Source: Fomes fomentarius (taxonomy: Eukaryota > Basidiomycota > Agaricomycetes > Polyporales > Polyporaceae). Taken from it: DNA of 64,000 bases. The notes beneath the pieces are model-generated. The model worked only from the letters and a program-made list of their open reading frames with translations, had not been told where the DNA came from and searched no databases. The stretch spans positions 1,178,001 through 1,242,000 of the forward strand of contig JABYQN010000004.1 in the NCBI GenBank assembly GCA_022606135.1, in the 5' to 3' direction. A program made the position numbers and the translations under genes. Shown in pieces: positions 34,603 to 46,507 of the stretch (position 1 is the stretch's first letter; each line of letters starts with the position of its first letter).

Positions 34603-36231
34603 GGACAAGACGAAAGTAAAAAAAGTATTGGTAAAGGAAAGAACGAGGAAAGCAGAGAAGCAGAAATGTGCGTTGGGAGGAGCGGAGAGAAAGTGCTGGG
34701 CGATAACAGTGGCAGAGAAAGCTCGGGATGCGGACAGACTGCTGAAGATTGCAGGCTGCGTGCTCGGGGGCGAGCTCGGGGGCGCGTGGACGTCGATGGG
34801 CGACGGGGGCAGGGAGGAGAGCGTGGGCGGAGAGCTCAAGAGGGAAACGGGAGCACAGGCAAGAGGCAAGTCGACGCTCGTCTCCAGCCGTCCACAATTC
34901 TTACACTCTCCTCGACAAGGACCCCGGAACCCCGTCGCAGACCGCGCCTCCTCCCGCTTTCTCCCTCCCTCTCGCCCACCATTGATAGCACGCTGTATGC
35001 GCGCACAGGCCCCGTCAGCCGGCCGACGTCCGAGGCAGCTGCTCAACACAGCGGGCGCACAGGCTGGTCCGTGCCCCGCTGCCATCTCATAACACACCCC
35101 GCTCTCGGGGTCCCGCCAGCGCGTGTTGCCATTCCAGACTTTGCCTCCTCCAACTCAACGGTTCGCATCCAACTCTTCCGGCTCGTGCCAGTACTCTCTC
35201 CGCACATAATGTCTATTCAACGTCCCACACTTTCTGCACGCTGCACGCTCGCCCGCTGCGCAGAACACCCCCGTGCTCAACACGCGCGCAATGTCAATGA
35301 ATATTAATGAATGCTCAAGCTGCCCAAATCTGAAGCGCGAATGCCCATTATGGGCACCGGGCTTCAAGTTGTTGCGCCTGGCAACACGATGCCCGCATTC
35401 GCTATCGCCCATTCCTCCGCCCCTCCAAGCTGCCTGTCGATGCTTGCTGTCGCGCATGGCGGATTTACCAGCCTCAATTGGCCTGGGGCCATGCGAAACT
35501 TGCTCTCTCCCAGATCTGTGTCCATGCCACCTAGGCCACCCTCGAGCTTGAACTTGAAGCAGATGGATGCGCCCGCTCTTGCACTGCAAACACCGCATCG
35601 CGGCGAGACGCCCACGAACAGTAAATAGTACAACGCGTCCTGACGGTCCCCACCGGCAGCAGCTGCAAAAGCGCGAGCGCGTCTGCTCAGTCGTTACTAG
35701 CACTTGTCTGGGCGACGGTCGACCCAAGTCTGCGTCTGGGCTCACTTCCCCCGCTGCCCCGTCAACGGTGCACGGACTTGCGGTTAGCGCACGTCTGAAC
35801 GCCTAGAGTGGATCGCCGGAAGGACCGTCCTGAAAGTAGTGTTCCTTGTTCCCTCCCGTTGATGCTTCGTGCCCTCTCGAAGCGAGGCGAAGCGGGAAAT
35901 GAGAACCCTTCATAGTCTCTTGCCCGCCTGGTTGTCTTCTCGAACGAACCGGGACCCCATCACGAGCAAGGAGGCGTTCTCAACCTCACCACACTCCGTG
36001 TGGTCACTTGCGGTTTCTCCGACTTGCGTCTCGACCGAGCCATCGTCCGTGTTCTTGCGTCTTGCACGCAAGACGCGCTCATATTTATTATATGCATTGT
36101 ACTCGTACTCGAACACACTGTGATGAGACAATATGTTTCAACGACGCATGGTGCTCTCATAGGCTGATCACACACCATGAAAGATTACTTTTCGCACGTT
36201 TCAGCCCTAAACCTCAACATGCCACCACCCC
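34603..36231. other. Long intergenic region
   Basis: Upstream of the ataxin-2 gene and downstream of the 938-residue gene, both on the minus strand. Several open frames overlap on both strands in GC-rich sequence, none with motifs or plausible splicing. The first 300 nt upstream of 34602 is a purine-rich (plus strand) leader. No RNA gene recognised. Confidence 0.4.
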
Positions 36232-39048
36232 TCACCGCCCCTTCCCCTTCCCCTTTTCCAACTTATCCAACTCGCGCCCCATCGCAACAAGCACGCCCTG
36301 CTCCAGTGTTGTCTCCCACAACGCGACCTTCGCCCGCTCCACCTCCGCCACCAGCGCAGCCCGCATTTTCCGCGCCCGCTCGACAGTCGCCTTCCTGTCC
36401 TGCTTCCCGCCCGCGCCCGCTGCAGCCGCAGTCCCAGACAGAGACACGTTCCCCGTCCCAGGGATCGCCTTCGCCTTGCCTTTCGGCCCAATACCAGCAC
36501 CGGCACCGGCACCGGCACCGACGGAGACGAACGGCGCCGCGGTCTGGGCTGAAGTCGAGGCCGAAGAGGGGATAGCGGAGACGGGAAACGTGAATGCGTG
36601 ACTCGGCGGAGGCGCATGCGGGTGCGACGGCAGTTCAGGCGCGGGGACGTACGGCATAGGCAGGGCAAACGACGCATGGGGATGTGATGATGATGGACCA
36701 GGAGCCGCGGCGAAGACTGCGACACTAGACTGTTGGTGGGGGACGGCCTGCGTCTGTGCCGCAAAGTCCTGCTGAGACGAACGGGACTCGAGTTGGGACT
36801 CGGCAAGGGAGACCGGCTGGGGAGTAGCGTTACGACCGGGTTGTAATAACGCCCCCTCCTGTTCTGCTGCTGCGACATTGTTCTCCGTCAGTTGCTGATC
36901 GACCACAGAGGCAGAGGCGTCTGCGGCAGGTGCAGCTGTAGTGAGGCTTTGGTCAGGCGCGACTGCGGTATGCGTCTCAAAGAGAGCATCGACATCCATG
37001 TCGATGTCCATTCCCGCCCACTGCTCCAGCAACTTCATGTCCTGCGTCGTCGGCATATCCTGCACATCGGGGAACGTCCAGTCAAACGACGGCGTTGCCG
37101 GGCCTACGTCCGCAGGATCCGTGAGCGACGTCGCAGTCACAGCGGGCGAATCAACGAGCGACGGCGTCGCAGATGGCTGACTCTGCGTGGAACCGGTCAT
37201 TGTCGTCATTGTTGTCCTTGTGGTAGTCGCCGATGCGTCCGTCGAAGCAAATGTGGAAGGTGCCGACGGATGGGAACTCACATCTGTGGTAGCCGTCAAG
37301 TTCAGCAGGGAAGGGTCAATCAGACAATCTGGGATCTGCGACGAAGCTTGTACATCTGCCATCGGCATCGGCGTCGTCGTGATGAAAGATGGTGCAGGAC
37401 TGCCCGAGTTGGCCAGGACGGGAGAAGGGGACGTGGCGGACAGCTGGGCAGGCGAGCCGACGCCTGCCTCATTTGGATCGCCAGGCGGCATGGCGGCAAG
37501 CATCTCGAGCCAATTGTCAAAGAAAGCTTGCGTGCTTTCATCCGTGGCTAATGTCGACGCTGTCGCGTTTGCGTCAGCCCCCGACACATTGCTCGGGGAT
37601 GAGGCATCAATCGAGTCTGACGACCGCTGGTTCTGGTCTTGTTGGGCCACAAGAAGAGACTCCACAAGTTGGTTGAAAGCAGCAGAAGAGAGATGAGACG
37701 CATCCGAGGATGACGGACCGCCTACTGTGGATTGAGCGTGTTCCGACGGGGTTGACCATACGCCACCGAAGCTGGATGATGTACTGACAGAAGGGGTACT
37801 CGAACCAGAACCAGAGGTATGGCTGCCACTAGCTTCAGAGAGAGGTCGTGAGAGATAAGGAGGACGTGGGTATGCAGCAGGTCCGCGTTCAAGACCATAG
37901 TACATAGTCTTTGGGCGATAGTACTTGTTCACGGTAGGCTCCCGTCCGTGATGGGACTGTTGATACCACGCCTTCGCAGCAGCCTTCTGCGCTGCCCCCT
38001 GGACAAGCTGCATGAGGTCCGCCAGCAGCTGTTTGCCTCGCTCGCGCTCCCAGGTCTCGCGGTAATTCTCGGGGCCATGACCCTGTGGGAAGGGGTACGG
38101 CACGTCCCAATCTGCGGCGCCCGCAGGCACCGTGTTGAGCTTGCGCCGCTTGACAGGCGGCGCAGAGACATCGCCGCCAGCAGAGTACTCTGGGCTTTGG
38201 CTACGGGTATCGTGGATGAATGTGGCGGGTGGAGGGGGAGGACACTGAGGATAGTTGGGAGTAGCTGTTGCCAGCGAAGGTGCTCCAGGTACAAGGAGGC
38301 GCAGAAGAGAGACGACGATAGGGATGATGTTCTTCTGCTGCAGAAGAGACCCAAGAATTTGCTCACTGGTTGGTCGCGGCAGCTGTGACAGATTCGACGG
38401 TCCCGAGAGCGGCGGTCGCTTCCCAATGAATGGCTGCCGCGGCAACGAGTCGTCCTCGACCACGATAGGGTTCTCGGCCGTTGTACCTCGAGTATGCCGT
38501 GCCTTGGAGAGATTCGCAGGGTTGATACCGCCTACCATACCAGCAAGTCCCAAGAGCGCCTGTTGATTCCTAAAGAAGTTTGGCGGAGGAGGTTCGTCGG
38601 CTGATGGTAAGGGAATGGGGGGAGGCGTCGGGCGAGGCGTTGTTGACCTCTCTCTGGCCCTTTCCTTCCCTTTCCTCGACTTCCGTACGGAGGGTTCTGC
38701 GCGACGATGCTGAGCGCTTGCGGCGCTGTTCCTCCGTGAGGATGATCCAATTGATTGTAATGGGACGCAGGGTTGTGAAAGGGTTTGCGCGGCCTCCCGC
38801 GCAATTCGAGGTTGTTGAACGTTATCGGATGCGCTCGCACTTAACGGCAAGGACGCTGGCGGAGTGACTGGTAGTTCAGCGACAAGGTGGGAACCAGGAA
38901 GTGCAAGAGTCCCCACGTTTTGTGCTGTACCGCTAGGTAAGGCTAGCGGCGATGGTGACCTACCTCTGGACGGCGATGGGGGAGGAGAGCCGAAAAGCGA
39001 ATCATCATCGCCGTCGTTGTTGATAGCTGAGTGCGGGGTATTGGACAT
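36232..39048 (-). CDS. Intronless 938-residue disordered Ser/Ala/Pro/Thr-rich protein
   Basis: A single uninterrupted 938-codon frame, unusual in a window where most genes have many short introns. The N-terminus is acidic and Ser-rich (MSNTPHSAINNDGDDDSLFG) followed by an SPSPSRGRSPSP-like stretch and a KSRKGKERARERS basic patch. Small ordered motifs include NQQALLGLAGMVGGINPANL, SEQILGSLLQQKNIIPIVVS and ERGKQLLADLMQLVQGAAQK (helical). A VKRRKLN motif is a candidate nuclear signal. The C-terminal 70 residues are a charged helix (RKATVERARKMRAALVAEVE) after a GAGAGAGAG run. The pattern suggests a transcription regulator or chromatin adaptor. I do not recognise the family. Confidence 0.75.
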   Translation of the reverse strand: MSNTPHSAINNDGDDDSLFGSPPPSPSRGRSPSPLALPSGTAQNVGTLALPGSHLVAELPVTPPASLPLSASASDNVQQPRIAREAAQTLSQPCVPLQSIGSSSRRNSAASAQHRRAEPSVRKSRKGKERARERSTTPRPTPPPIPLPSADEPPPPNFFRNQQALLGLAGMVGGINPANLSKARHTRGTTAENPIVVEDDSLPRQPFIGKRPPLSGPSNLSQLPRPTSEQILGSLLQQKNIIPIVVSLLRLLVPGAPSLATATPNYPQCPPPPPATFIHDTRSQSPEYSAGGDVSAPPVKRRKLNTVPAGAADWDVPYPFPQGHGPENYRETWERERGKQLLADLMQLVQGAAQKAAAKAWYQQSHHGREPTVNKYYRPKTMYYGLERGPAAYPRPPYLSRPLSEASGSHTSGSGSSTPSVSTSSSFGGVWSTPSEHAQSTVGGPSSSDASHLSSAAFNQLVESLLVAQQDQNQRSSDSIDASSPSNVSGADANATASTLATDESTQAFFDNWLEMLAAMPPGDPNEAGVGSPAQLSATSPSPVLANSGSPAPSFITTTPMPMADVQASSQIPDCLIDPSLLNLTATTDVSSHPSAPSTFASTDASATTTRTTMTTMTGSTQSQPSATPSLVDSPAVTATSLTDPADVGPATPSFDWTFPDVQDMPTTQDMKLLEQWAGMDIDMDVDALFETHTAVAPDQSLTTAAPAADASASVVDQQLTENNVAAAEQEGALLQPGRNATPQPVSLAESQLESRSSQQDFAAQTQAVPHQQSSVAVFAAAPGPSSSHPHASFALPMPYVPAPELPSHPHAPPPSHAFTFPVSAIPSSASTSAQTAAPFVSVGAGAGAGAGIGPKGKAKAIPGTGNVSLSGTAAAAGAGGKQDRKATVERARKMRAALVAEVERAKVALWETTLEQGVLVAMGRELDKLEKGKGKGR
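36496..36521 (-). repeat. CACCGG hexamer run
   Basis: About four tandem CACCGG units on the plus strand encode the GAGAGAGAG run in the disordered protein's C-terminal region. Confidence 0.8.
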
Positions 39049-39888
39049 AGCACTATCGGATATGGGGGAGATGGGTCAGAGAAGTGTGGGGGAAGGAACG
39101 ACTTGAGTTAAAGGTACCTCGTCTGAGTGCTATCGATTTCTCAAGACCACGAGGAAGGGGCGAGGATAAGCGATCCAGTTTGGTGATTCTGAAGACTATG
39201 AAGTAAGCGACGGGACAGCAGTCGAGAAATGTGAAGGACGAGAGCGATAATGGTGGGAGATGGGTAAGTTTCTAAGTAAAACTTGTTCAGAGTTCCATGT
39301 GCAAGTCCTTGAAGAGCCGACTAGCTCCGCTTAGTCGGAGTGATAAAACAGCGGTGCGCCGCTGTGTTGCCGCGGAACTCCGATTGACGGTGAGGTCATT
39401 GATGTGAACCTTGAGGAGAGGATCCATCAGCCAGTAGTCGCGTATATCATGATTGACAGCACCGACATATTCCCTGTGATGCAGCCCTTGGTGTTACTGC
39501 CTGTCTCTAGCTGAACACGATGACTGTACGCTACTTGCGCTGTTGCAGTCGGCAATAGACTGGCATCGATTGAGGTGGTTGTTGGAGGCAAGCGTGTGAT
39601 TCCTTTTTGAGGAGACCGGGGATTTCCTGCTTGCGGAGCACAGAGGCAATCGAAGGTTGCGGTGAGTGTGCGTTGTTCGTGCAGCCTGAGACACGCCGCC
39701 ATCGGTCTAGGAGAGCACGTCGGTGCACAGCGGCCGTGAAACATCCGCCACAGGCGCACTGGGAGCTGGAGAAGGGAGACGTGCCTGGCAAATTGGCTGC
39801 ATTCCAGACCGTTATCAGAGGTGCGTCATGGCTTGTGCGAGTGCTTTACGACTCATCTCTCTCGCAGTCTTACCGCTCCGGCTCATCC
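39049..39888. other. Divergent intergenic region
   Basis: Between the 938-residue gene (minus) and the RhoGEF gene (plus). A donor/acceptor pair, AGAG|GTGCGT at 39822 and CTCGCAG ending at 39867, could be a 5'-leader intron of the RhoGEF or mark a further coding exon. No other gene is supported. Confidence 0.4.
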
Positions 39889-42800
39889 ATGGCACACCGT
39901 CCTCTCCGACCTTTTCTGACCATCCCGCCACCCGCTGCCCCTCCTAACAACCCGTCCCCCTCTGTCCATGACCCGCCACTGTCGCCCATAAACCTCTGGG
40001 CAGATCGTCGCCACCCCATACACACCCCCTACACCCCAGCCTCGCCATACAACCCCAGTTCATCCCTCTCCGCTAATCGGAACACCCTCGACGTCCCTGC
40101 TCGTCCCCCAAGCAGGGCCGCAAGCGCGTACGAGGTCGACTCATCACACATCACCTTCCCCGAACCTCAGCTCTACCGCTCCTCCTCCCAGAGATCGACA
40201 TACCGCCCGAGCAGCATTAATTACGCTCACCGCAGCACCAGGAGCGAGTCTGTTCTCTCCCCGGATAGTCTCCTCACTCCCACCCCTACCCAGTATTCCA
40301 TTAGCGTTAGTGGGGAGTCCAGACCGCCCTCGTTCGAGAACACACCAGAGGTATGCACTTCTGCTCTTCTCAGCCATGTAGACCAACCCATGCCATCTAG
40401 ACTTCCACTAGGGACTTGTCCTCTGAGCTTTCTGACCTAACGTGTGTATGCTTCCTCTTGTTTTCCTTCAATCTCGTTTTGACATCAGCATAGCATCGAC
40501 TCAGAAGAGTGTCTCAACAAGTTCCAGCACGGTGAGCTCAGAGATGCCGACGCCGAATGGTATCGTCTTGTTCCACCCGAGGCCCGTCAAGTACTTGAAC
40601 GACCGGAAGTCCAAAGACAGTCCATTTTGTTCGAGATCATCAAGTCGGAGAGGGATTATGTTGCCGATATGGAGATCGTGCAAGAGGTAGGTCCTCTATG
40701 TTATATGGCTGCGGCTCTCCCCGTGGAAGTTCCCAAGCCGTCCACAAATGCAACTATACTTCTCTTGTATAGTCGTGTAGCTGTTGGTCACTAATTGCTG
40801 GTGCAGTTTGCCTATGGCTATTACCGCGTGTCACAAGCTGGGTCATCATAGCTGAACATTCTTGCAGGTCTTCATAGAACCACTGGTAAACACCATGGCC
40901 GTTCCACCAAACCGTGTAAACGCGTTCATCAACGAGGTTTTCTATAACATGGGCCAAATTCTTGCTCACCACCAGCGCATGCTCGCCGCCCTGTACTCTC
41001 GACAACATGAGCAGTTTCCGTTGGTACAAAGCCTCGCAGATATCATCCTTGACAGTATGTACTCTAACCTTCATTCCGCACACCCTGTACTCAATCTGGC
41101 AGACACACTGCTCTTCCGCGCCGACTACGAGGAGTATATCAAGCACTACCCTATCGCCGAGATGCGTCACCGTAACGAGATCCGGCGCAACCCCAAGTAC
41201 CAGTACTTCGTGCAGCAATGCTCCCAGGATCCTCGCGTGCGCAAGCGCGACCTCATCACCTTCATCTCGCGCCCGGTCACGCGCCTACCGCGATTGCAGC
41301 TCCTCCTCGAGAACGCGAAGAAGTACACAGAGCCCGACCACCCTGACATGGAAGCCATCCCGCTCCTTCTAGGTATATTGAACGAGTTCATTCGGAGCAC
41401 ACAGCCCGGCATCCAGGCGGCGGAGGAGAAGGTTAGGTTTTGGAGCTTATGCGAGAGCTTGGTGTACCAGAAAGGCGAGATCCTTGTGCGTCGCACAGTG
41501 ACATGTTCATTGGTGACTGGGGCTGAGTGTGCTCCCGGCAGGATCTTGATCTATATGACGACACTAGGTCATTACGATTCCAAGGTCCATTGTCACGACG
41601 ATATAAGTCCGAGATGAACTTCCACTGGGCGGACCTGCACGTCGCGCTGCTTGACAACTACCGTGCGTCGGAGAGATCATTGATTGTTCATCGCATATGC
41701 GTCCTCACCAGTGATTCAGTCCTCCTTCTGAAACCTGAAGTCCGTACAGGCAACGACCCACGTTCAAGTCCCGTCACGAAACATCACCTAGTCTCACGAG
41801 TGCGTCCTGATTTCCCTTCCTCTCCCTCTGCCTATTACCAGAACTCACAATCTACACCCTTGCCATTTTCTGTATAAGCCGATCCCCCTTGATTACCTGC
41901 GCTTGGGTATGTTCGACGCCTCACCCGAGAACCGGAAAGAGAAGGCGGAAGACGGCAGCCTTGGCCTGTTCGACCGCGTGCGCCCACGCTACCGCCAGCT
42001 GTATCCGTTCACGATATATCACGCGTCGGCGAAGATGACTCGACGATATACCCTGTATGCGGATAGAGAGAACGAACGCGACAAATGGCTTGCCGCATTC
42101 AAGCAAGCTATCAAGCTACGCAGGTTTACGCAAGAGGGCAACATGGTGCGTACTAGTATGATTGTTAGCTATATGCGCTTTGCTTGAGCCGGTTGCTCAA
42201 TGGCGGTGGATGCTTGTGCAGTTTTTTGTACCCCAAACGATCAACGACGGGTTTTTCAAGAATGCGTCGATGACTGGCAATTTCAACGCCGCTGGGTCGC
42301 ACTTCACCGGTCATGTCTACGCTGCGACCAAGATGAGTGAGTATGACGGATGGTCTGGTCTCTCATGAGAGCACGTCGCCCACATTGACGCTTCACAGGT
42401 ATAAATTCGCACAAGTTCATGGCTGTGGCATGCGCATCAGGGGTGTTCGTTGCACAGAGTGGTGAGCCAGGTAAATCCGGCCGTTTCCAGCTCGGTATAA
42501 CGAGCTCGACAGCTGATTCACTGGCGTGATACCCGCAGCGTTCCGCAAGGTGGTTAGTGTATACAACCCCACTTGCCTCGTTGCGCTCCCGGTCGTGAAC
42601 AAGTTCTTCGTCCTGCACGACCAGGGCTTGTACTCGTATTCACTCGACCTCGTCGGCCGTGCCGCACTCGGGATCGCTAATCCGGGTAACGTGGACGCGT
42701 CAAAGGAGCGGATAGCTAGTGAGGTGCTATTCTTCCGTGCGGGACGAATCGGGAACCGGGTAGTCGGTGAGTCTGCGTGTCCTGGTTCGGATGAAGCGCA

Positions 42801-43767
42801 AATAACTGACTGGTGTTTCTGCATGCGATAGTGCTATATGCGGCGAAGAGCTTCCTGCAAGTCAACCTGTACGCGCTGGAAGTATTGAGCAACGCGGAGA
42901 TGAACTCGAGGCGGAGCATGAATGGGCTGTATTCGTTCCGACCGTTCAGCGAGGTAAGTTTATGTTCACGTTGCAGCATGCACACGGACCAACAACAAGG
43001 TCGTTCGCAGCCAATCTCGATACCAAAGGATACATTTAACATCACACCTTACAAGCACCGCTTCGCCATCTGCTCCGATAAAGGCTTTTCGATAGTAGAT
43101 CCTACAAAGTCCGTCTGCTCCTTGTTTCTTACCCCAGCTAATGCTGACCTATATCTTGACAACGTAGCCTCAGTATGAGCTCGTTCAAATCCATACCGGA
43201 CTTCTCCGCCGCGGAGGTCGGTGACAACGACCCGATGTCTGCACTCAAGTCCCGATGCACATCCGCAAGACCTCTCGGGGTCGTGCGCTGCGACAACTCA
43301 GACGAACTGTTGTTCATATACGACGGTACGTTCTTGCTTTTCGCTGTTCTTTTCTTTCATTACCTAGCGAGCAAATCGCCTAACCGCTCCACGCAGAGCT
43401 CGGCTGCTACACCAACAAGCACGGCGTGCCCAGTCGGAGTTCCGGTTACCTGCGATGGGAGACAAAGGCAGCTGCGTACTCGTGGCGCGGCGAGCACATC
43501 CTCCTGTTCTCCGCGCAGTTCGTCGAGATCCGCACAATCCGCACGGGCAAGCTCGTGCAGGTGATCGAGAGCGAGGACATTCGCCGGGTGGACGTCGGCC
43601 TGCTCAGCTCGGACAGCGACGAGACGACGTTGATCACGGTCAAGGGGCGCGAGGAGCAGGGCCTGGTCGTCGACACGCTGCAGGAGCTCGTCGAGACGAC
43701 GGAGATCCAGGCGACCAGATCGCATGACGCGCCGGGGATGTGGGACGATTTCGATGTGATGTACTGA
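39889..43767 (+). CDS. Rho guanine nucleotide exchange factor (DH-PH-CNH, Rom2-like)
   Basis: Activates Rho1-type GTPases by GDP/GTP exchange and acts in the cell-wall-integrity pathway at the plasma membrane. The N-terminus (MAHRPLRPFLTIPPPAAPP) is Pro/Ser-rich. The DH domain starts at QSILFEIIKSERDYVADMEI and contains RDLITFISRPVTRLPRLQLL, the conserved helix 8-like motif. The PH domain includes LYPFTIYHASAKMTRRYTLY and ERDKWLAAFKQAI. The C-terminal CNH domain includes CASGVFVAQSG, LVALPVVNKFFVLHDQG and GYLRWETKAAAYSWRG, ending WDDFDVMY. More than ten introns are present, the first two at 40351-40488 and 40687-40867. Estimated length is 900-960 residues. I see no DEP domain, so it is shorter at the N-terminus than classical Rom2. 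An upstream exon joined through the 39822-39867 intron is possible. Confidence 0.85.
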
Positions 43768-44316
43768 GCTGCTGTATGACCAGTGTATGTGTGAGTATGC
43801 ATGATGCGAGGACGATGTAGCGCGGCCTGCAATCGCCAGTATCTGCTGACTGGCTTGCCGTCGGGGGTGTATCTTATGGTTACTACGTAGAGTAATTTCC
43901 GGGAAGCATGTGCACGCTGTATTGTAGCCGTTCAACTCCAGATGTATGATCAACTGATGCATGAAATCACCGGCAGGGCGGTGATGGTCCAACAATTATT
44001 GAACGGGGACTGGTCTGACCAGGCTCTGACTTGGAAATGAGTGGTATCATTGGGGAACAGGGGTGTGACAGTAGTGTAATTGCCTTGTGACAGGTAACCT
44101 TTCAAGAAACAGCCTTTGTGACAGGCATTTTATGGGTGAACCCACTAAGCTGTTACAAGGATTGACAACTTCGTAATAATGTTTGTGACAAGGTGCCTTT
44201 ACGTTGTGCGCAGTTGGCTGTACTCGACAATTGTCACGCGTCATGCTACAACGTTCAAAACCTGCGCTACTGCGTGGTTAGGGGCAGACCTGACCTTTAC
44301 CACCAACAACTTCATC
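43768..44316. other. Intergenic with repeated TGTGACA motif
   Basis: Contains four same-strand TGTGACA copies (near 44065, 44087, 44118 and 44185), three within TTGTGACAGG or TTGTGACAAGG. No gene is supported. Confidence 0.45.
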
Positions 44317-44492
44317 ATGGGTCTTCCAAGTCCTAGTGAGTCCTACTATCGTTTGTTCCTTAGTCTATTTCATACTGACCTCTTGAAGCTTTGCCATTCA
44401 CCGAAGCTGAACTGAATAAAGCCGGTCTCCTTGGTGAAGGCGAGTCCCATAGTCTATTCTTGCAAGGGCATGGGGCCTTCCAGCGTCGTTAG
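44317..44492 (+). CDS. Possible spliced 40-residue small ORF
   Basis: ATG at 44317, 19-nt first exon, a 53-nt intron (44336-44388; GTGAGT donor, ACTGAC branch-like site, AAG acceptor) and a second exon to TAG at 44492 give a 40-residue peptide starting MGLPSPTLPFTEAELNKAG. Good splice signals and a protein-like start argue for it; tiny size and lack of a known family argue against. It could also be the 5' end of a decayed gene or an upstream ORF for the peptidase gene 277 nt downstream. Confidence 0.3.
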
Positions 44493-44768
44493 CCATCCCT
44501 TCGTCCTTCACCTCCCCATCAATCCACTCACTGCAAAATATACGCCATGCTCACCATCATGCTCCAGTATAGGATTATCTGAAGTTGCCGCGCAGGCGAT
44601 CAAGACTATGACAGAGCACCCAGAGCTGCTGAGCGAGTCCCTCCAACTACTTTCCGCGTCTACACCACACTTAGTAGTACCACCTTCCTTCCAGAACTCT
44701 CCCTTTTCACTCTCGAGTGTATTAATCTCCACGCCCAGCAACGCAAGGGCCCCTCAAGCGACGCGACT

Positions 44769-46507
44769 ATGTCCAATCTCTCCGCCCTCACCGTCGCCAG
44801 CGATGTCACCGAAGTTGTCTCTCAGCACGAGCCCGACACGTACGAGCGGACGTCCTATTATAACGGCATCACCGGGGACGGCGACCATCCGGCACTCGTT
44901 TATCGTTCGGACTTCCTCACCAGGCCCTTCCCCAAGCCCGTCCGCAGACACGCCTATATCCCCGTCAAGTCGCTCCGCGGAGTCTTCGACACCCCGCTGA
45001 ATAGTGTCTGGGACGCTGTCGGTCCCCAGATTCGTGACATCATCAACTCACGAAAGATACACTGGTCGTCCATCGACCCTGCCCGCTTCTTCACCCACGG
45101 ACCGACGGGAGAGGAGGCGAAGGGAAGTCTCAGTCCCGTCGTCATCTGGGTCGGCGTCGTTCCCGGTTCTACCTCCGCTGATACTGCCCACGATGTCTCC
45201 CAAGAGATCCTTGCGCTTCTGCTGAAGAACGGCGTCGAGGGTGTTGTCGTGGAATGGCGCGAGGCGGTCCCGCGGAGACTGGCAGGCCCTCCCCTTATGC
45301 GCCATGTCGGCAGCGGTAATGCCACCCATTACGTCCGCCGCTTCCTCACCGCTCTTCTCGGCGTTCCCCTTGCGACCGACAAAGCGGGGAAACTGGATGC
45401 TGAGGGCACTCTTACACTCTGGTTTCACGGAAATAAAGACAACGACGGCAATCCCAGCACCAATGTTTACGGAGTCAGTAACTGCCACGTCCTACGCGGG
45501 GACACCACCGCTGAGTATGAACACAAGGGCGGTGCACCCAAGGACTACGTTCGAGTCAGTGGGATGCGTCGGTTCCAGCGCGGCCTCGACGAAATCACCA
45601 AGGCCATTGCTGATCGCGGCATCCTCGCGGACCTTTGGGCCCGAGAGATCGTCAAACTGCAGGCGAAGGGGGAGCAGGACCCAGAGAACGCGAAAGAGAT
45701 TCGGCGGACACGACGCAGATTGGACGACGAGAACGAAGCTCTCATCGATCTCGAGGCCTTCTTCGACGAAGTGTCGAAATACTGGCCCAGTATCAGGTTC
45801 CGCAACATGGGGCACGTTCAATATGCTCCAGCAATCACTGTTGACGAGGAAGGTGGCACGTTGTTCACCTCGGACTGGGCTGCGTTCTTGGCTGCTGAGG
45901 CGAAGGTCAAGGATGAGTTTGAGGGCAACGTCGTTGATCTCGGTGAGTTTCGACTTGTCTTTCTCGCATTTATCTCGTCGAACGAAAACACCTTTATTCA
46001 GGATCCAAGTATTCACCTGAAGACCTTATACACATGTTGTATCCGGGGGGTGGTGATCCGACCACGTTCAAGTTTCCCGAGGAGAGAAAGCTCCGTATCG
46101 TGGGCTGCGCCACGAAGGAGGACCTCGCTAGCCCTGCAGAGTTTGACAGCGAAGGCCAGCGCTGCCTTATCGTCGGCAAAGACGGCAATACCACCGACCT
46201 CACCGTCGGACGCTACGCCGGCCTCGTCTCCTTCGTTCGGAACGAAGCCGGCATCGAGTCCGTCGAGCTCGGTATCTACAACTCGGGCCACAACGTCTTC
46301 TCTGATAAAGGAGACTCGGGCGCCCTCGTCTGGCACACGACCGAGGACGGTAAAGCTCGCATCGTTGGTCAGCTTCACTCCGGTCACAACAAAGGCGGCT
46401 CGACCAGCAACCATGTCACGTACTGCACCCCTGGCTGGTACCTGCTGGATCAGATCAAGAAGAAGTTCAAGTACGCAGACTTCTACCGCACCACATGGTC
46501 AGCTTGA
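44769..46507 (+). CDS. Intracellular trypsin-fold serine peptidase-like protein with large insert
   Basis: Exons 44769-45942 and 46002-46507 close to 559 residues. There is no signal peptide. A chymotrypsin-type triad is visible: His240 in YGVSNCHVLRG, candidate Asp369 in LFTSDWAAFLA, and Ser497 in DKGDSGALVWH, with a downstream VGQLHSGHNKGGS strand. The spacing from His to Asp (129 residues) is far more than in ordinary trypsins. Between them is a charged helical segment (RRFQRGLDEITKAIADRG, then ENEALIDLEAFFDEVSKYW). The N-terminal 230 residues form an unrecognised domain (PVVIWVGVVPGS and ILALLLKNGVEGVVVEWREA). Similar proteins seem characteristic of basidiomycetes; substrates are unknown. 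The upstream leader has no TATA box. Confidence 0.7.

Noticed and set aside
34312..35097. 261-codon minus-strand frame across the ataxin-2 start
   Set aside because: The upstream half is leader sequence; only MATAARQSK and onward matches the expected protein, and it must be spliced at GTACGA.
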